A stretch of DNA of 64,000 nucleotides from Streptomyces sp. NBC_01217 (GCF_035994185.1 NZ_CP108538.1:6239501-6303500); one strand, 5' to 3'. Numbered from the stretch's first letter, positions 47,326 through 56,226 are shown. The notes: a model not told the origin generated them from the letters alone. Program-made: numbers and translations.

Positions 47326-50300
47326 TTGAGGTTCAGTCCCTTCGCTCGCAACTCCTGGACGACATCGTTCACGAAGCTGTCGATGTTCGACAAATCATCG
47401 GCCAGAACCGTCTTGGGGTGCCGCAGACCGAGTTTCTGCCATGCCGTTCCGAAGCCACCCCTCGCGGGGTTCGGTGACAGGTCATGCGCGCCGGCCGCGC
47501 CCAGGCTCTTCGGTGAGTTCCTGCCGTAGGTTCCGTCGGAGTCCTTGCGCCACAGCCCCGTCTCATCGTAGAGGTATGGCAGACCAGCCTTCATCAGCCG
47601 ACTCTCCACATACTCATGTGTCATGAGGTGCTTGAATTCCTTGATCTGGTCCGCGTCCAGAGTTCCCTTACGCGCGCCGTCCCACAGGTCCGCGATGTCG
47701 TCGCGAGGCGTGAACCGCCCGCGCTTCCATTCGCCGGGCTGAACGATCACGTCGTGCTGTGACCGGATCATGTGGGTCTTCACCTGCCGGATCACCGACT
47801 CGTCGACACCGGTGTGCCTCGACATCTGCGGAACGTCGATGTGGTTGGGCGTGGCCCGAAGCGACTCGTACACGCCGGCCGCGTAATCAGAAGGTTTCTC
47901 GACCCAGCCTGCACCACCCCAGCCGCCGTTGGGGCCGTGGGCGTACGGGCCGCCGTCGTCGTCGGCCCGCGCTCCGTCCGCCGCGTCGTCCCCGGCGTCC
48001 GCGGCGTCGTCCCCGATGTGTGCGGCATCGTCGCCGATGTGCGTCGCGTCGTCCCCGATGTGTGCGGCGTCGTCGCCGATGTGCGTCGCGTCGTCCCCGA
48101 TGTGTGCGGCGTCGTCGCCGATGTGCGTCGCGTCGTCCCCGATGTGTGCGGCGTCGTCGCCCAGGCGTCCGACGTCGTCACCCACCGACCCGAGGCCGTG
48201 GGCCGTCGAGTCCACGTCCTTGCCGATGGCGGACACCACGTCGTCGACGTTGCGTCCGCCGATCGTGATGGCGCCCGCGTCGTGCGGCACCGGCACCTTG
48301 CCGAAGAGCTCCGCCTGCTCGGCCTTGATCGCGGCCAGCTCGTCCGGGGAGACGCCGGGCAGACGCTCCTTCTCGTACAGGACGTGGCCGTCCATCTTGG
48401 CCGCGAAGCTGTCCGCGGTGTGGAACTGGAGCTCGAAGGTCTGGCCGCTGAGCGGATCGCGCCAGGTCGAATTGATGCCCTTGTAGCCGGCGGAGTCCCA
48501 GGTGTTCTTGAACGTGACGTTCTCGAAGCCCTTGGCCTGTAGGTCGTTGATCGCCTGCTGGACGCCGTGGGTGTAGCCGTTGCTCGGTATCTCCATCGTG
48601 TAGCGGATGGAGTCCTTGATGTCGCCGAGGGCCCGAGCGGGGTCCACGCCGACGTCTTCGAGCATGTCCGTGGCGAGCTTGCGCTTGAGCGAATCCTCGC
48701 CCTTGAGACGGTATTCGAGGCCGATCAGCCTGCCGTTGTCGACCTTGCCCGCGATGCCTTGCATCGACTCGGTGATACGGGGTTCCGCCTCGGTGGACCT
48801 GCGCATGAAGTCGTCGGCTGCCGCGTTCGCGTCCCGGTCCAGCCGCAGGCCGTTCTCGCCCGCCCAGGAACCGTCGGGCAGGTTGCCCCGGGGACCGTCG
48901 GGGGTGACCCCGCCGGGAACTCCGCCGTCGCCGCCATGAGGGGGACCTGGAACGTGGTCGCCGCCGGTGGACGGCCCGTCGTGGCCGTGGCTTCCGGGAC
49001 CGTCGTGCCCGTTGCCGACCGGGTCCTCGTGGCCACCGTCGCCGCCGTGCCCGTCGCCGTGGTGGCTGCCGGTGGGCGGTTCATGGCTTGCGGAGGGGCC
49101 GTGGCCGAGGTCGTCCGCGTGGCCGCCGGGGAGGTTGTCTCCCGTGTGACCGCCCGGCAGGTCGTCGCCGAGACGGCCGGCGTTGCCGAGGTCGCTGCCG
49201 AGGTGGGCGGCGTTGTCACCGATGTGGGCCGAGACATCGACGGTGTGGGCGCCGACACCGACCAGGACCGGTTCCTTGACCGGGGAGTTGGTGTGCGGGG
49301 TGGTGGGGTCCGTGCCGTCGGTGCGCGGGACGGTGGGAGAGCTTTCCTTGGGGGCGTCGTCGGCGTGCTGGACGATGCCGCCGTTCTCGTCGAGGAGGTT
49401 GCCGTCGTGGTCGAAGTACTGGACGGGTACGTCGGTGTGGGTGGGGAGCTTGGTGGTGCCTTCGGGCAGGAGGGGGGCGTCGTCGGGGAATTTGATGTTG
49501 CCGTCGGGGAGTTTGATGCCGCCGTCGGGGATGGCTGCGCCTTCGGGGAGGTGGACGGTGCCGTCGGGCAGTTTGAGGGAGCCCTCGGGCAGCACGATCG
49601 CGTCGTCGGGGAGTCTGGGGATCTCGATGTTGCTGATGCCCCTGAGGCCCTTGGTGATGTCGCCGATCTTGGAGAGTCCGGCGCCCGCGCCCTTGGCGAT
49701 GTAGGTCATCGGGTCGATGACCTTGCCGGCCTTCCCGGCGACGGAGAGGACCTTGGCGACGGCTCCGGCCTTGCCTGCTCCGGCTGCTGCGCCGCCTGCG
49801 CCTCCGGTGAAGACGGTGGTCAGGACGTTGAAGGTGACGGCTCCGGCGGCCCGTCCGGGGTTCTTGCCCCACTCGTCCCAGGCGACCAGGGCCTTGCCGG
49901 TCTCCTTCATCGCGGTGCGTGAGTCGCGCAGCCAGGAGGGGAGTTTGTCGTCGGGCAGGGCCCAGAACAGGGTGCCCGCGCCGGGGATCGAGGTGATCAC
50001 GAGGCCGGTGGCGAGCTGGGCCAGGCCCTTCCAGGCCTGTCCCATGGCGTCCCAGCCGCCGAACCCGACGAGGGTGCCCAGGCCCTTGATGGTGCCCCAG
50101 ACCCCGTCGACGATCAGCCCGTCCCACACGAACGACTTGACCCAGTGCCCGACTTCCCAGGCGTGGTGCTTCTCCTCGACGGGGTCGCCCCAGGGGAGTT
50201 TGGCGTTCTTGAGGTCGTCGGCGTTGAACCCGTACTGGTCCTTGCGTTCGGAGCCGTCACCGGCGACCATCTGCGTCCCGCCGAACAGGGCGGTGATCTT

Positions 50301-50747
50301 GTTGTGGCAGGTGCGCTCGGCGGCCCAGAACGCGGCGACGGCCGCGGTGATGTCGTCGCGGAGCTGGTTGTGCTCCTCGACCTTGTCCTCGTCGTACTCC
50401 CACTCGTCGTCGTCCTTGTTCGCGTTCACGAACGTCGCCGCATCCGTCTTGAGCTGCGCGAGCCTGGTGACGAGGGGGCGGATCTCGGTCGCGTAGTCCG
50501 ACAGCGAGGAGGCGACCTTCTCCAGGTCGTCCGCGAAGCCGTCGGCCCGCTCCTGGACCGGCTTGGTGCTCGCGAACAGCTGCTCGGCCTCGGGCGCCTG
50601 GTAGTAGGCGGACAGGCCCTGGAAGTGGGTGTGGACGGAGGAACCGGTGTCCCGGATGTGACCGGCATCGGTCTTCAGGCTTGCGTGGTCCTTCTCCAGC
50701 TGGCCCAGATCACCGGTGAACTGCGGAATCGCCTCGGGCTTGATCAC
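47322..50747 (-). CDS. Type VII-secreted polymorphic toxin with RelA/SpoT-like region
   Basis: This is a 1141-residue protein. Residues 1-200 form a long helical WXG/LXG-like N-terminus with a [11 protein letters not shown] segment later, followed by Gly/Ala-rich hydrophobic helices (about 240-380). Then come LPDG/LPEG repeats (about 385-440), a Gly/His/Pro-rich linker (about 470-625), and a domain at about 630-815 with RelA/SpoT-synthetase-like motifs: [31 protein letters not shown] and FELQFHT. A heptad repeat HIGDDA[AT] (about 863-915) and a C-terminal domain (about 950-1141) with LMTHEYVES end the chain. GTG at 50747 overlaps the DUF6507 stop (GTGA). I infer an ESX-exported interbacterial effector; which module is toxic is undecided. 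Confidence 0.8.
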   Translation of the reverse strand: MIKPEAIPQFTGDLGQLEKDHASLKTDAGHIRDTGSSVHTHFQGLSAYYQAPEAEQLFASTKPVQERADGFADDLEKVASSLSDYATEIRPLVTRLAQLKTDAATFVNANKDDDEWEYDEDKVEEHNQLRDDITAAVAAFWAAERTCHNKITALFGGTQMVAGDGSERKDQYGFNADDLKNAKLPWGDPVEEKHHAWEVGHWVKSFVWDGLIVDGVWGTIKGLGTLVGFGGWDAMGQAWKGLAQLATGLVITSIPGAGTLFWALPDDKLPSWLRDSRTAMKETGKALVAWDEWGKNPGRAAGAVTFNVLTTVFTGGAGGAAAGAGKAGAVAKVLSVAGKAGKVIDPMTYIAKGAGAGLSKIGDITKGLRGISNIEIPRLPDDAIVLPEGSLKLPDGTVHLPEGAAIPDGGIKLPDGNIKFPDDAPLLPEGTTKLPTHTDVPVQYFDHDGNLLDENGGIVQHADDAPKESSPTVPRTDGTDPTTPHTNSPVKEPVLVGVGAHTVDVSAHIGDNAAHLGSDLGNAGRLGDDLPGGHTGDNLPGGHADDLGHGPSASHEPPTGSHHGDGHGGDGGHEDPVGNGHDGPGSHGHDGPSTGGDHVPGPPHGGDGGVPGGVTPDGPRGNLPDGSWAGENGLRLDRDANAAADDFMRRSTEAEPRITESMQGIAGKVDNGRLIGLEYRLKGEDSLKRKLATDMLEDVGVDPARALGDIKDSIRYTMEIPSNGYTHGVQQAINDLQAKGFENVTFKNTWDSAGYKGINSTWRDPLSGQTFELQFHTADSFAAKMDGHVLYEKERLPGVSPDELAAIKAEQAELFGKVPVPHDAGAITIGGRNVDDVVSAIGKDVDSTAHGLGSVGDDVGRLGDDAAHIGDDATHIGDDAAHIGDDATHIGDDAAHIGDDATHIGDDAAHIGDDAADAGDDAADGARADDDGGPYAHGPNGGWGGAGWVEKPSDYAAGVYESLRATPNHIDVPQMSRHTGVDESVIRQVKTHMIRSQHDVIVQPGEWKRGRFTPRDDIADLWDGARKGTLDADQIKEFKHLMTHEYVESRLMKAGLPYLYDETGLWRKDSDGTYGRNSPKSLGAAGAHDLSPNPARGGFGTAWQKLGLRHPKTVLADDLSNIDSFVNDVVQELRAKGLNLK
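48004..48160. repeat. 42-bp tandem repeat in the toxin gene
   Basis: About 3.7 near-identical 42-bp units begin at 48004, 48046, 48088 and 48130. Each encodes two heptads ([14 protein letters not shown] on the minus strand). It forms an acidic linker between the RelA/SpoT-like and C-terminal domains and is prone to in-frame length change. Confidence 0.9.
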
Positions 50748-51136
50748 CGCTCCTGCACCCCGGGCTTCTTCGGATCCAGGTCCACCGCACCCAGCGCCTT
50801 GCGCTGGGCCTCGGCGGCCATCTCCAGATCACCGTTGAGGTAGGCGGTGGTCGCATCAACCGCGCCCTGGAGGGACTTGCCCGCCCGCGCCGCGACGTAC
50901 TTCAGATCGGACGTCGTGTGCTCCGCGAACTGCGACAAGGCGAGCGCGACGAGCCCGCCCGTGGCCTTCTCGCCGCCCTCGCCACCGCCCTCGGCGGTGA
51001 TCGTGCCCGCACTCGACGCCGCCGACGTCAGATGATCCCCGTACGCCGTCGCATACGTCTGGATCTTCCCCGCCGCCTCACCCGTCGTCCTCAGCACACC
51101 CGAAATACCCTGCGGCTTCAGATCCCACCCAGTCAT
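50744..51136 (-). CDS. DUF6507 protein (Esx-like accessory)
   Basis: This 130-residue helical protein begins [15 protein letters not shown], the signature I associate with DUF6507, a family found beside WXG100 genes in Streptomyces. It is probably a helical-hairpin partner or chaperone exported with or before the large toxin. Its stop overlaps the toxin GTG (GTGA), so the two are coupled. The ATG start is clear. There is no membrane segment. Confidence 0.7.
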   Translation of the reverse strand: MTGWDLKPQGISGVLRTTGEAAGKIQTYATAYGDHLTSAASSAGTITAEGGGEGGEKATGGLVALALSQFAEHTTSDLKYVAARAGKSLQGAVDATTAYLNGDLEMAAEAQRKALGAVDLDPKKPGVQER

Positions 51137-51202
51137 CAGAACACCCCCGTGAACTTACGAACCGAACACCGAACACCGAACACAACGCCAACCAGACCGG
51201 TG

Positions 51203-51514
51203 TCAGCCGATGTTGTCGACCGCGGCCTTCGCGCGCGTGATCGTGTGCTGCGCCGTACCGTCGTTCTTCTCCAGCGTCGTCTTCAGCAGCTGGATGATGT
51301 TCTTGACCTCCTGCGACGAACGGTTCCACCGCAGCTCCTTGCCGTGGTACTCATCCGCCACACCATCCGCCGCGAAGTCCGCCATCGCCGCCTTCACCTG
51401 GGCATCACGCGCAGCGATCACTGACTCCAGCTGCGCGATCACCACCTGGATGTTGCCCTGCGCGTCCGCGGACGCACCCGTGTCGTACGAACGACGATCA
51501 CTCTGACCAGCCAT
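51203..51514 (-). CDS. WXG100-like (ESAT-6 family) secreted protein
   Basis: This 103-residue two-helix protein has helices at about 18-50 and 62-97 with a turn DEYHGKELRWN in place of the classical WXG. It matches actinobacterial 'pore-forming ESAT-6 family' proteins by memory. It should form a four-helix bundle with the neighbouring Esx-like protein and be exported by EccC. It lies 21 bp after that gene and 66 bp before the DUF6507 gene, so all are one operon. Confidence 0.8.
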   Translation of the reverse strand: MAGQSDRRSYDTGASADAQGNIQVVIAQLESVIAARDAQVKAAMADFAADGVADEYHGKELRWNRSSQEVKNIIQLLKTTLEKNDGTAQHTITRAKAAVDNIG

Positions 51515-51535
51515 CAGAAACCCAACCCCCGTCTG

Positions 51536-51868
51536 TCAACGGCCGCCGAAGCGCGCCGCGTCGAAGTTCGCCGCCGACATCTGCTGCCGCGCGTTGTCAC
51601 CCTGCTCCTGATCACCCGAACTGAACGCCGACTCCATCCCCGACTGACCACCCAGAAGAGCCGACAACGAACCGTTCAACGCCGCCGTGATCTCATCCGA
51701 CCGACCCTTGAACGAATCGAACGCCGCACGCCCCGCACCGTTGAACTTCCCCTCCAACGGCTGCGCAGCCTGCACCAACTGCCGAATCAACGTCCCCAGA
51801 TCAGTGCTCGACCCACGCGACTTCGACGACAACGTCGAAAGAACCTGCGCCCCCATGTCGAACTTCAT
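51536..51868 (-). CDS. Esx-like (WXG100 superfamily) secreted protein, first gene of the island
   Basis: This 110-residue helical-hairpin protein has helices at about 25-50 and 53-75. The turn reads KFNGAGRAAFDSFKGR, an FNG in place of WXG, followed by a flexible Gln/Gly-rich tail (SSGDQEQGDNARQQ). The ATG at 51868 has GGGGGA upstream; the frame is open far upstream without homology. As the 5'-most gene of the minus-strand island, it is presumably driven by a promoter in the gap to 52173. Confidence 0.8.
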   Translation of the reverse strand: MKFDMGAQVLSTLSSKSRGSSTDLGTLIRQLVQAAQPLEGKFNGAGRAAFDSFKGRSDEITAALNGSLSALLGGQSGMESAFSSGDQEQGDNARQQMSAANFDAARFGGR

Positions 51869-52173
51869 CCAGTCCCCCTGCCGAGCTGAGCAAACAAATG
51901 TTCTTCCATGCCTATCAACTCCATGGTGCCGGAAGCAATCGAGTGCCTCAGGGCTGTGGACAGGCTGTGACAGAGCTGCCGACGACCCGTTGCGGTAACG
52001 AAGTGCAGCGACGGAGCACTTGTCCCGGCCGCAGCGGCCAGGAGGCCTCCCCGTCGCGGTCGGCCTCCCGAGGATCTCCAGCCGATCTCCACTCCGTACG
52101 CACGGGCCCCGCTCGACATCACCGCCGCCCGCATCCAGACTCCGGCGCACCCGTGCAGCACGGAAGAACGCGG
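51869..52173. other. Leader/promoter gap of the type VII operon
   Basis: These 305 bp precede the first Esx gene and follow the stop of a same-strand membrane-protein gene. No gene or strong hairpin is seen. The part near 51890-51930 is AT-richer than the surroundings and is the likely promoter site; no consensus box is convincing. Confidence 0.4.
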
Positions 52174-52680
52174 CTACGACATGAAGACCATCGCGGCAGC
52201 GACGAACAGGTCGACGACGCAGCACCACTCCGCCCACGCCCGAGGCACGACCGCCTTGGCCCGGTGGTGGGCGAAGTCCCAGACGGCGTGGCCGAGCCAG
52301 CCGGCAGCCAGGACGTACCAGCCCAGGCCGTCATCGATCGTCGGCGCCACCATGGCCAGGACACCGAAGCCGAGCAGCCCTGCCGTCTGGAGCATGAGCA
52401 CGCCCGGCCTGCGGAGCTCCCCGCGCAACGCCCCGAAGACCAGGTAACAGACCGGCATGGCTGCGAGGAGCCACGCCAGGAGTTCCAGGGCCGGGAGGCC
52501 GTCCGCGAACGTGGCGACCACCAACGCGAGAGCGAGCCAAGTGGGCCAGCGGTGCTTGAGCGTGTTCACAAAGCCGGAGGCGGCGGTCTTTGAACCATCC
52601 CGGCCGACCCTGGCCGGAGCACTGTCGTCCTGAGCGGAGCCGATCATCAGGTGGTCTCCCGAAGCGATGGTGTCGGTCAT
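52174..52680 (-). CDS. Four-helix membrane protein of unknown function
   Basis: This 168-residue protein has a polar N-terminus (1-40) and four transmembrane helices (about 48-65, 68-88, 95-115 and 145-165). A conserved-looking polar motif GHAVWDFAHHR sits near residue 130 between helices. The frame is open to 52767; the ATG at 52680 (MTDTIASGD) is chosen as a compact start. It diverges from the truncated regulator gene with a shared 98-bp gap. No family is recognised. Confidence 0.65.
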   Translation of the reverse strand: MTDTIASGDHLMIGSAQDDSAPARVGRDGSKTAASGFVNTLKHRWPTWLALALVVATFADGLPALELLAWLLAAMPVCYLVFGALRGELRRPGVLMLQTAGLLGFGVLAMVAPTIDDGLGWYVLAAGWLGHAVWDFAHHRAKAVVPRAWAEWCCVVDLFVAAAMVFMS

Positions 52681-52778
52681 GGCTCCACTGTTGGTCCGTC
52701 CGGTCCCCACGAGAAGGCGCCGCCCCATGAGACGTCTGGAACCTTGGGGTGCCGGTCCCTTTGGCATAGGGTCGCCGC

Positions 52779-52979
52779 GTGGACGAACGCCGGATCGTGA
52801 TCGTCGCCTACGAAGCAGCCGAGTTGCTGGACATCGCCTGCGTGACCACGAGCCTGGCCATGGCGAATCAGATCGGTGACCTCGCCCTCCCCTACCGCGT
52901 GAGTGTGGCCGGCCCGGGTGGCAACCCCATCACCTGTGGCTCGGGCCTGACATTGAAGAGTCAGCAACCCCTCAAGTAG
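52779..52979 (+). pseudogene. Truncated GlxA-type (DJ-1/PfpI + AraC) regulator
   Basis: 66 codons encode the start of a DJ-1/PfpI amidotransferase-like domain (RIVIVAYEAAELLDI, then VAGPGGNPITCGSGLTL), the N-terminus of GlxA-family AraC regulators of about 320 residues. The reading frame stops at 52977-52979 and no continuation is visible in other frames, so the nucleophile elbow and the whole AraC DNA-binding domain are missing. The GTG start has a -10-like TAGGGT (52767-52772) and -35-like TTGGGG (52744-52749), so a leaderless transcript may still be made. Confidence 0.65.
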
Positions 52980-53004
52980 GGCCATCAGTACCGAAGGCCA
53001 TGCT

Positions 53005-53634
53005 CTAGGGGAGACGGGCCAGCAAGTGCGCGTCGAGGAAGCCCCGCTCGGAGGCCGGGTCGTGGAGCAGCCGGGCGAACGTGACTAGCCCGGCCCCGGC
53101 CAGCAACTCGGCGAACCGGTCCGCCGGCCAGCTGTAGGCGGGCGTCACCTTGTGGTCGAAGCGGACCGGCTCGGGCCCGTCGGTCCCGAAGAACGAGACC
53201 AGGAGCAGGCCACCCGGTGCCAGGACACGCGCCTGCTCGGCGAGCAGCGCGGGCAGTTCCCCGGGAGGGGTGTGGATCATCGAGTAGTGGGCCAGCACGC
53301 CGCCGAGCGCGCCGTCCTCGACCGGCAGGGCCTCCATCCGCGCCTCGTCGAACCGCAGCGCCGGATGTGCCCGCCGGGCGTGCTCGACCATGGCCGGGGA
53401 GAGGTCGAGCCCGAAGGCGTCCAGCCCCAGGCCGTGCAGCATGGCCGTCAGATGTCCGGGCCCGCAGCCGACGTCGGCCGTCCGCGGGTTCCCCGTCCCG
53501 CGCACCAACTCGGCGAAGGTGCCGATCATGTTCCGCGAGAACGGCTGCGTTTCCAGCCGATCAGCGAACATCGACGCATACAGCTCGACGACCCCGTCGT
53601 AGGCCGCCCTGGTCTCATCCTGGTGCTCCACCAC
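53005..53634 (-). CDS. SAM-dependent class I methyltransferase
   Basis: This roughly 209-residue cytosolic protein has the Rossmann-like motif I ADVGCGPGHLTAML (about 53-66), motif II FGLDLSPAMVEHAR and the post-motif ALPVEDGALGGVLAHYSMIH. It would transfer a methyl group from S-adenosylmethionine to an unknown small molecule. A GTG at 53634 or 53631 is chosen because homology begins there (VVEHQDETRAAYD); the open frame upstream to 53907 overlaps the IS630 remnant and is not homologous. Confidence 0.83.
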   Translation of the reverse strand: MVEHQDETRAAYDGVVELYASMFADRLETQPFSRNMIGTFAELVRGTGNPRTADVGCGPGHLTAMLHGLGLDAFGLDLSPAMVEHARRAHPALRFDEARMEALPVEDGALGGVLAHYSMIHTPPGELPALLAEQARVLAPGGLLLVSFFGTDGPEPVRFDHKVTPAYSWPADRFAELLAGAGLVTFARLLHDPASERGFLDAHLLARLP

Positions 53635-53827
53635 GGGAAGGAAGCTAACACCCGCCGTTCGCAGCTGTGGGACCTGGATCCGATACGCCACCGGCGACCA
53701 CCGCCGGTCGGGACAGGGCGGAATCCTCGCTCGGCCGACCGCTGGTGCTGTGACCGCGTAGGTTCGCCGGGTTGGTGGTCGTGACGGTTGGATGTGCGCT
53801 GACGTCCATTCGATCGCTGGAGGCGCG

Positions 53828-54826
53828 GTGGCTGAGCCGGTCCGCGTACGCAGATCGACCGACAAGGAGGGGCAGAAGCTGAAGCAGATCGTGCGCCGGG
53901 GCAGCACGAGTTCGGTGCGTTACCGGCGGGCGATGATGCTGCTCGCTTCGGCGGGCGGAAACCGGGTGCCGGTGATCGCCCAGCTGGTCCAGGCCGATGA
54001 GGACACCGTGCGCGACGTGATCCACCGCTTCAACGAGATCGGCCTGGCCTGCCTGGACCCTCAGTGGGCGGGCGGCCGTCCCCGCCTGCTCACCCCTGAC
54101 GACGAGGACTTCGTCATCCGGACGGCCACCACCCGCCCCACCAGGCTCGGCCGGCCCTTCACCCGCTGGTCGATCCGCAAACTCGCCGCCTACCCGCGGG
54201 AAGTGCACGGACGTGTCATCCGCATCGGCCGTGAAGCCTTACGGTGCCTGCTCCGGCGCCGCGGCATCACCTTCCAGCGCACCGAGACATGGAAGGAATC
54301 ACCCGACCCTCATCGCGACGCCGAGCTCGACCGGATCGAGCAGGTTCTGGACCGCTTCCCGGACCGGGTCTTCGCCTTCGAGCCAAACCGGCTGCCGGCG
54401 ACCTACCGCCGCACCCACGGCGTCACCTACTTCCACGGCTGCTACTCCGTGGGCGACGACCGACTGTGGGGCGTCAACCGCCGCCGCAAGGGCACCGCCA
54501 ACACCCTGGCCGCGCTGAAGTCGATCCGCGCCGCCCGACCCGACGGCGCCCCGATCTACATCATCCTGGACAACCTCTCCGCCCACACCGGCGCCGACAT
54601 CCGCCGCTGGGCGAAGAAGAACAAGGTCGAGCTGTGCTTCACCCCGACCTACGCATCCTGGGCCACCCGATCGAGGCCCACTTCGGCCCGCTGCGGCAGT
54701 TCACCCTGGCGCAACGCCAACGCCCGCCACCCCGACGTACTTGCCGCCCAACGCAAGGAACGCGCCCGCATCCGCAGCGAGAACGGCATCCGCAGGGGCG
54801 GACGCCCCCTCGACGCCGCAGCCTGA
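53828..54826 (+). mobile_element. Degenerate IS630-family transposase gene
   Basis: The N-terminal HTH region (AEPVRVRRSTDKEGQKL, QADEDTVRDVIHRFNE) and central DDE core (THGVTYFHGCYSVGDDRLWGV, YIILDNLSAH) are clear IS630. Three lesions are visible. At about 54380, VFAFEP runs straight into NRLPATY, where relatives have about two dozen residues including the first catalytic Asp. At about 54662-54668 one base is missing, so PIEAHFGPLRQF, with the catalytic Glu, is in another frame. At about 54706-54714 a second deletion joins TL to RNANARHP and returns the frame. The product is inactive. Terminal inverted repeats were not found. A TTA codon lies at 54239-54241. Confidence 0.8.
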
Positions 54827-54898
54827 CCGACCGCGAACCGCAGCCCCGGAGTGCCGAAAGGGACAAGTTCACGAGAAGGACAGCGACAGAGGGACGAC

Positions 54899-55276
54899 TC
54901 AGGAGGCGGACGGCTCGATCTCCCCCGCAAAGACGATGACCTGGTCGATGAGGCTCCGCCGCAGATGGACGACGTCCGTTCCCGCCAGGCGGGGGCCTCC
55001 GTCCGGCGTGGTGAAGACCCACTGGTACCGGGCCCACTCGTCAGGCATGTCCACCGCTGAGCAGCGCACCATCGTGCCGGTCCCCGCCGGGTGGCGCCGG
55101 ATGTCCAGCACGAACTGCTCGACCGCGGCGATTCCTTCGCTGCGACCCAACGGCCCCCAGAAGACCACGTCTGAGGTCAGGGCCTGGGAGAGCAGGGCAG
55201 TCACATAGCTGTCGTCCGAGGCGTTGAACGCGGAGATGAACGTGTCGATCGCGGAGCGTGCCGTCTCTTCCTGCAT
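54899..55276 (-). CDS. SnoaL/NTF2-like protein
   Basis: This 125-residue single-domain cone-shaped NTF2 fold has an N-terminal helix SAIDTFISAFNASDD, a TSDVVFWGPLGRSEGIAAVEQF region and strands WARYQWVFTTPDG and AGTDVVHLRRSLIDQV. Such proteins serve as small isomerases or ligand binders; the substrate here is unknown. The ATG at 55276 fits. It lies directly after the IS630 remnant on the opposite strand and is probably independent of it. Confidence 0.8.
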   Translation of the reverse strand: MQEETARSAIDTFISAFNASDDSYVTALLSQALTSDVVFWGPLGRSEGIAAVEQFVLDIRRHPAGTGTMVRCSAVDMPDEWARYQWVFTTPDGGPRLAGTDVVHLRRSLIDQVIVFAGEIEPSAS

Positions 55277-55388
55277 GCCCCAGTAATACCAGCCGTTGCG
55301 CGTGCGCTTGTTCCGCGAGCCGCCTTCCGATCACGGTGGACCATCCCGGTCACAGCACTGGTCGTGGTTCGCCCGGCTTCGCACTGCG

Positions 55389-55781
55389 TCAGATCTTGAT
55401 CACGTGGACGCCAGGGCCGCACAGCATGAGGAGGTCCTCGGGGTCCGACGTCAGGACGGTCACGGGGGAGGGCGAGGTAAGTGCGGTGGCGGCCACGATC
55501 GCGTCGAGGGCGTACTTGTGGCCGTGCAGGCCGGCCGCGGCGAGGAGCTTGCTTGCGTGGCGGGCGATGGCTTCGGTGGGCGGGATGATGTTCACGCAGG
55601 AGACGGCGTAGTCGAAGCGGGCCTGCTTGGTTCTGGGGTCACGGGCTTCGACGAGAGTGACGGAGCTGGTGACGACGCGGATGTCTTCGGACTCGGAGGC
55701 GGCCAGCCACTCGGTGAGTTCGGGCGCGCGCTGTACGAGTTTGGACAGGCCCTCGCAGTCCAGGACGAGTGTGCCGCTCAC
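55389..55781 (-). CDS. PIN-domain toxin, VapC type
   Basis: This 130-residue probable Mg-dependent ribonuclease has the four acidic PIN positions visible: Asp in LVLDCEGLSKL (about 8), Glu in SSVTLVEARD (about 46), Asp in YALDAIVAATAL (about 93) and Asp in VLTSDPEDLL (about 112). The GTG start (55781-55779) overlaps the antitoxin stop by 4 nt (GTGA). It would cleave RNA when free and be silenced by the upstream protein. The target RNA is unknown. Confidence 0.88.
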   Translation of the reverse strand: MSGTLVLDCEGLSKLVQRAPELTEWLAASESEDIRVVTSSVTLVEARDPRTKQARFDYAVSCVNIIPPTEAIARHASKLLAAAGLHGHKYALDAIVAATALTSPSPVTVLTSDPEDLLMLCGPGVHVIKI

Positions 55782-56050
55782 GCGGCGTCCGCAGAGTCGG
55801 CTGCATCGCCGCGCAGGATGGCTCGCTTGGCCTCGACGGCAGCTTGGTCGACGGGTCCGTGTTCGGCTTCCGCGTCTTCGATGAGTTCGCGCAGCCGGTC
55901 GCGTTCCAGTTGGCGCTGGATGAGGGTTTCGACGTAGGCGGACATGCCTCGCTTGCCGGTACGTGCCTTGAGGGCCGCGATGGTGCCCTCGTGGAGGGAG
56001 ACAGATACCGGGCGGACGGGGCCTTCGCCGGGAGTCGGGGAGGTAGCCAT
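55778..56050 (-). CDS. Ribbon-helix-helix antitoxin, VapB type
   Basis: This 90-residue protein has a ribbon-helix-helix motif (VRPVSVSLHEGTIAALKAR, then MSAYVETLIQRQLERDRL, about 14-55) and an acidic C-terminal tail (about 57-90) suited to wrapping the PIN toxin active site. It is first in the operon and coupled to the toxin by a GTGA overlap. It should bind the palindrome 11-27 nt upstream of its start and repress its own operon. Confidence 0.85.
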   Translation of the reverse strand: MATSPTPGEGPVRPVSVSLHEGTIAALKARTGKRGMSAYVETLIQRQLERDRLRELIEDAEAEHGPVDQAAVEAKRAILRGDAADSADAA

Positions 56051-56060
56051 GCGGCGAGTT

Positions 56061-56077
56061 TAACAAAATTCTTGTTA
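56061..56077. promoter_or_regulatory. AT-rich palindrome, likely toxin-antitoxin operator
   Basis: TAACAA-AATTC-TTGTTA is an exact 6-bp inverted repeat, 11-27 nt upstream of the antitoxin ATG, in sequence much more AT-rich than the surroundings. Position and symmetry suit binding by the ribbon-helix-helix dimer. Confidence 0.7.
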
Positions 56078-56226
56078 TTTGGTGAGAGGGGTCGACCGGG
56101 GGATGGGGTACGGCGGCTCGGGCGGCCGGGGTGTCACCCGATCGCCGCAGCTCGGGGGGCGGTTTCGGCGGGGGTCGATTCAACTGGTGGCAGTTCTGTC
56201 CGACCGCACATCCCCCAGGGAGCCGC

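Noticed and set aside
48004..48160. CRISPR array
   Set aside because: Repeats are contiguous without spacers and lie in frame inside the toxin gene.
53740..54900. Terminal inverted repeats of the IS630 element
   Set aside because: The left flank sequence near 53750-53775 has no convincing inverted match downstream of the transposase, so element ends are not called.
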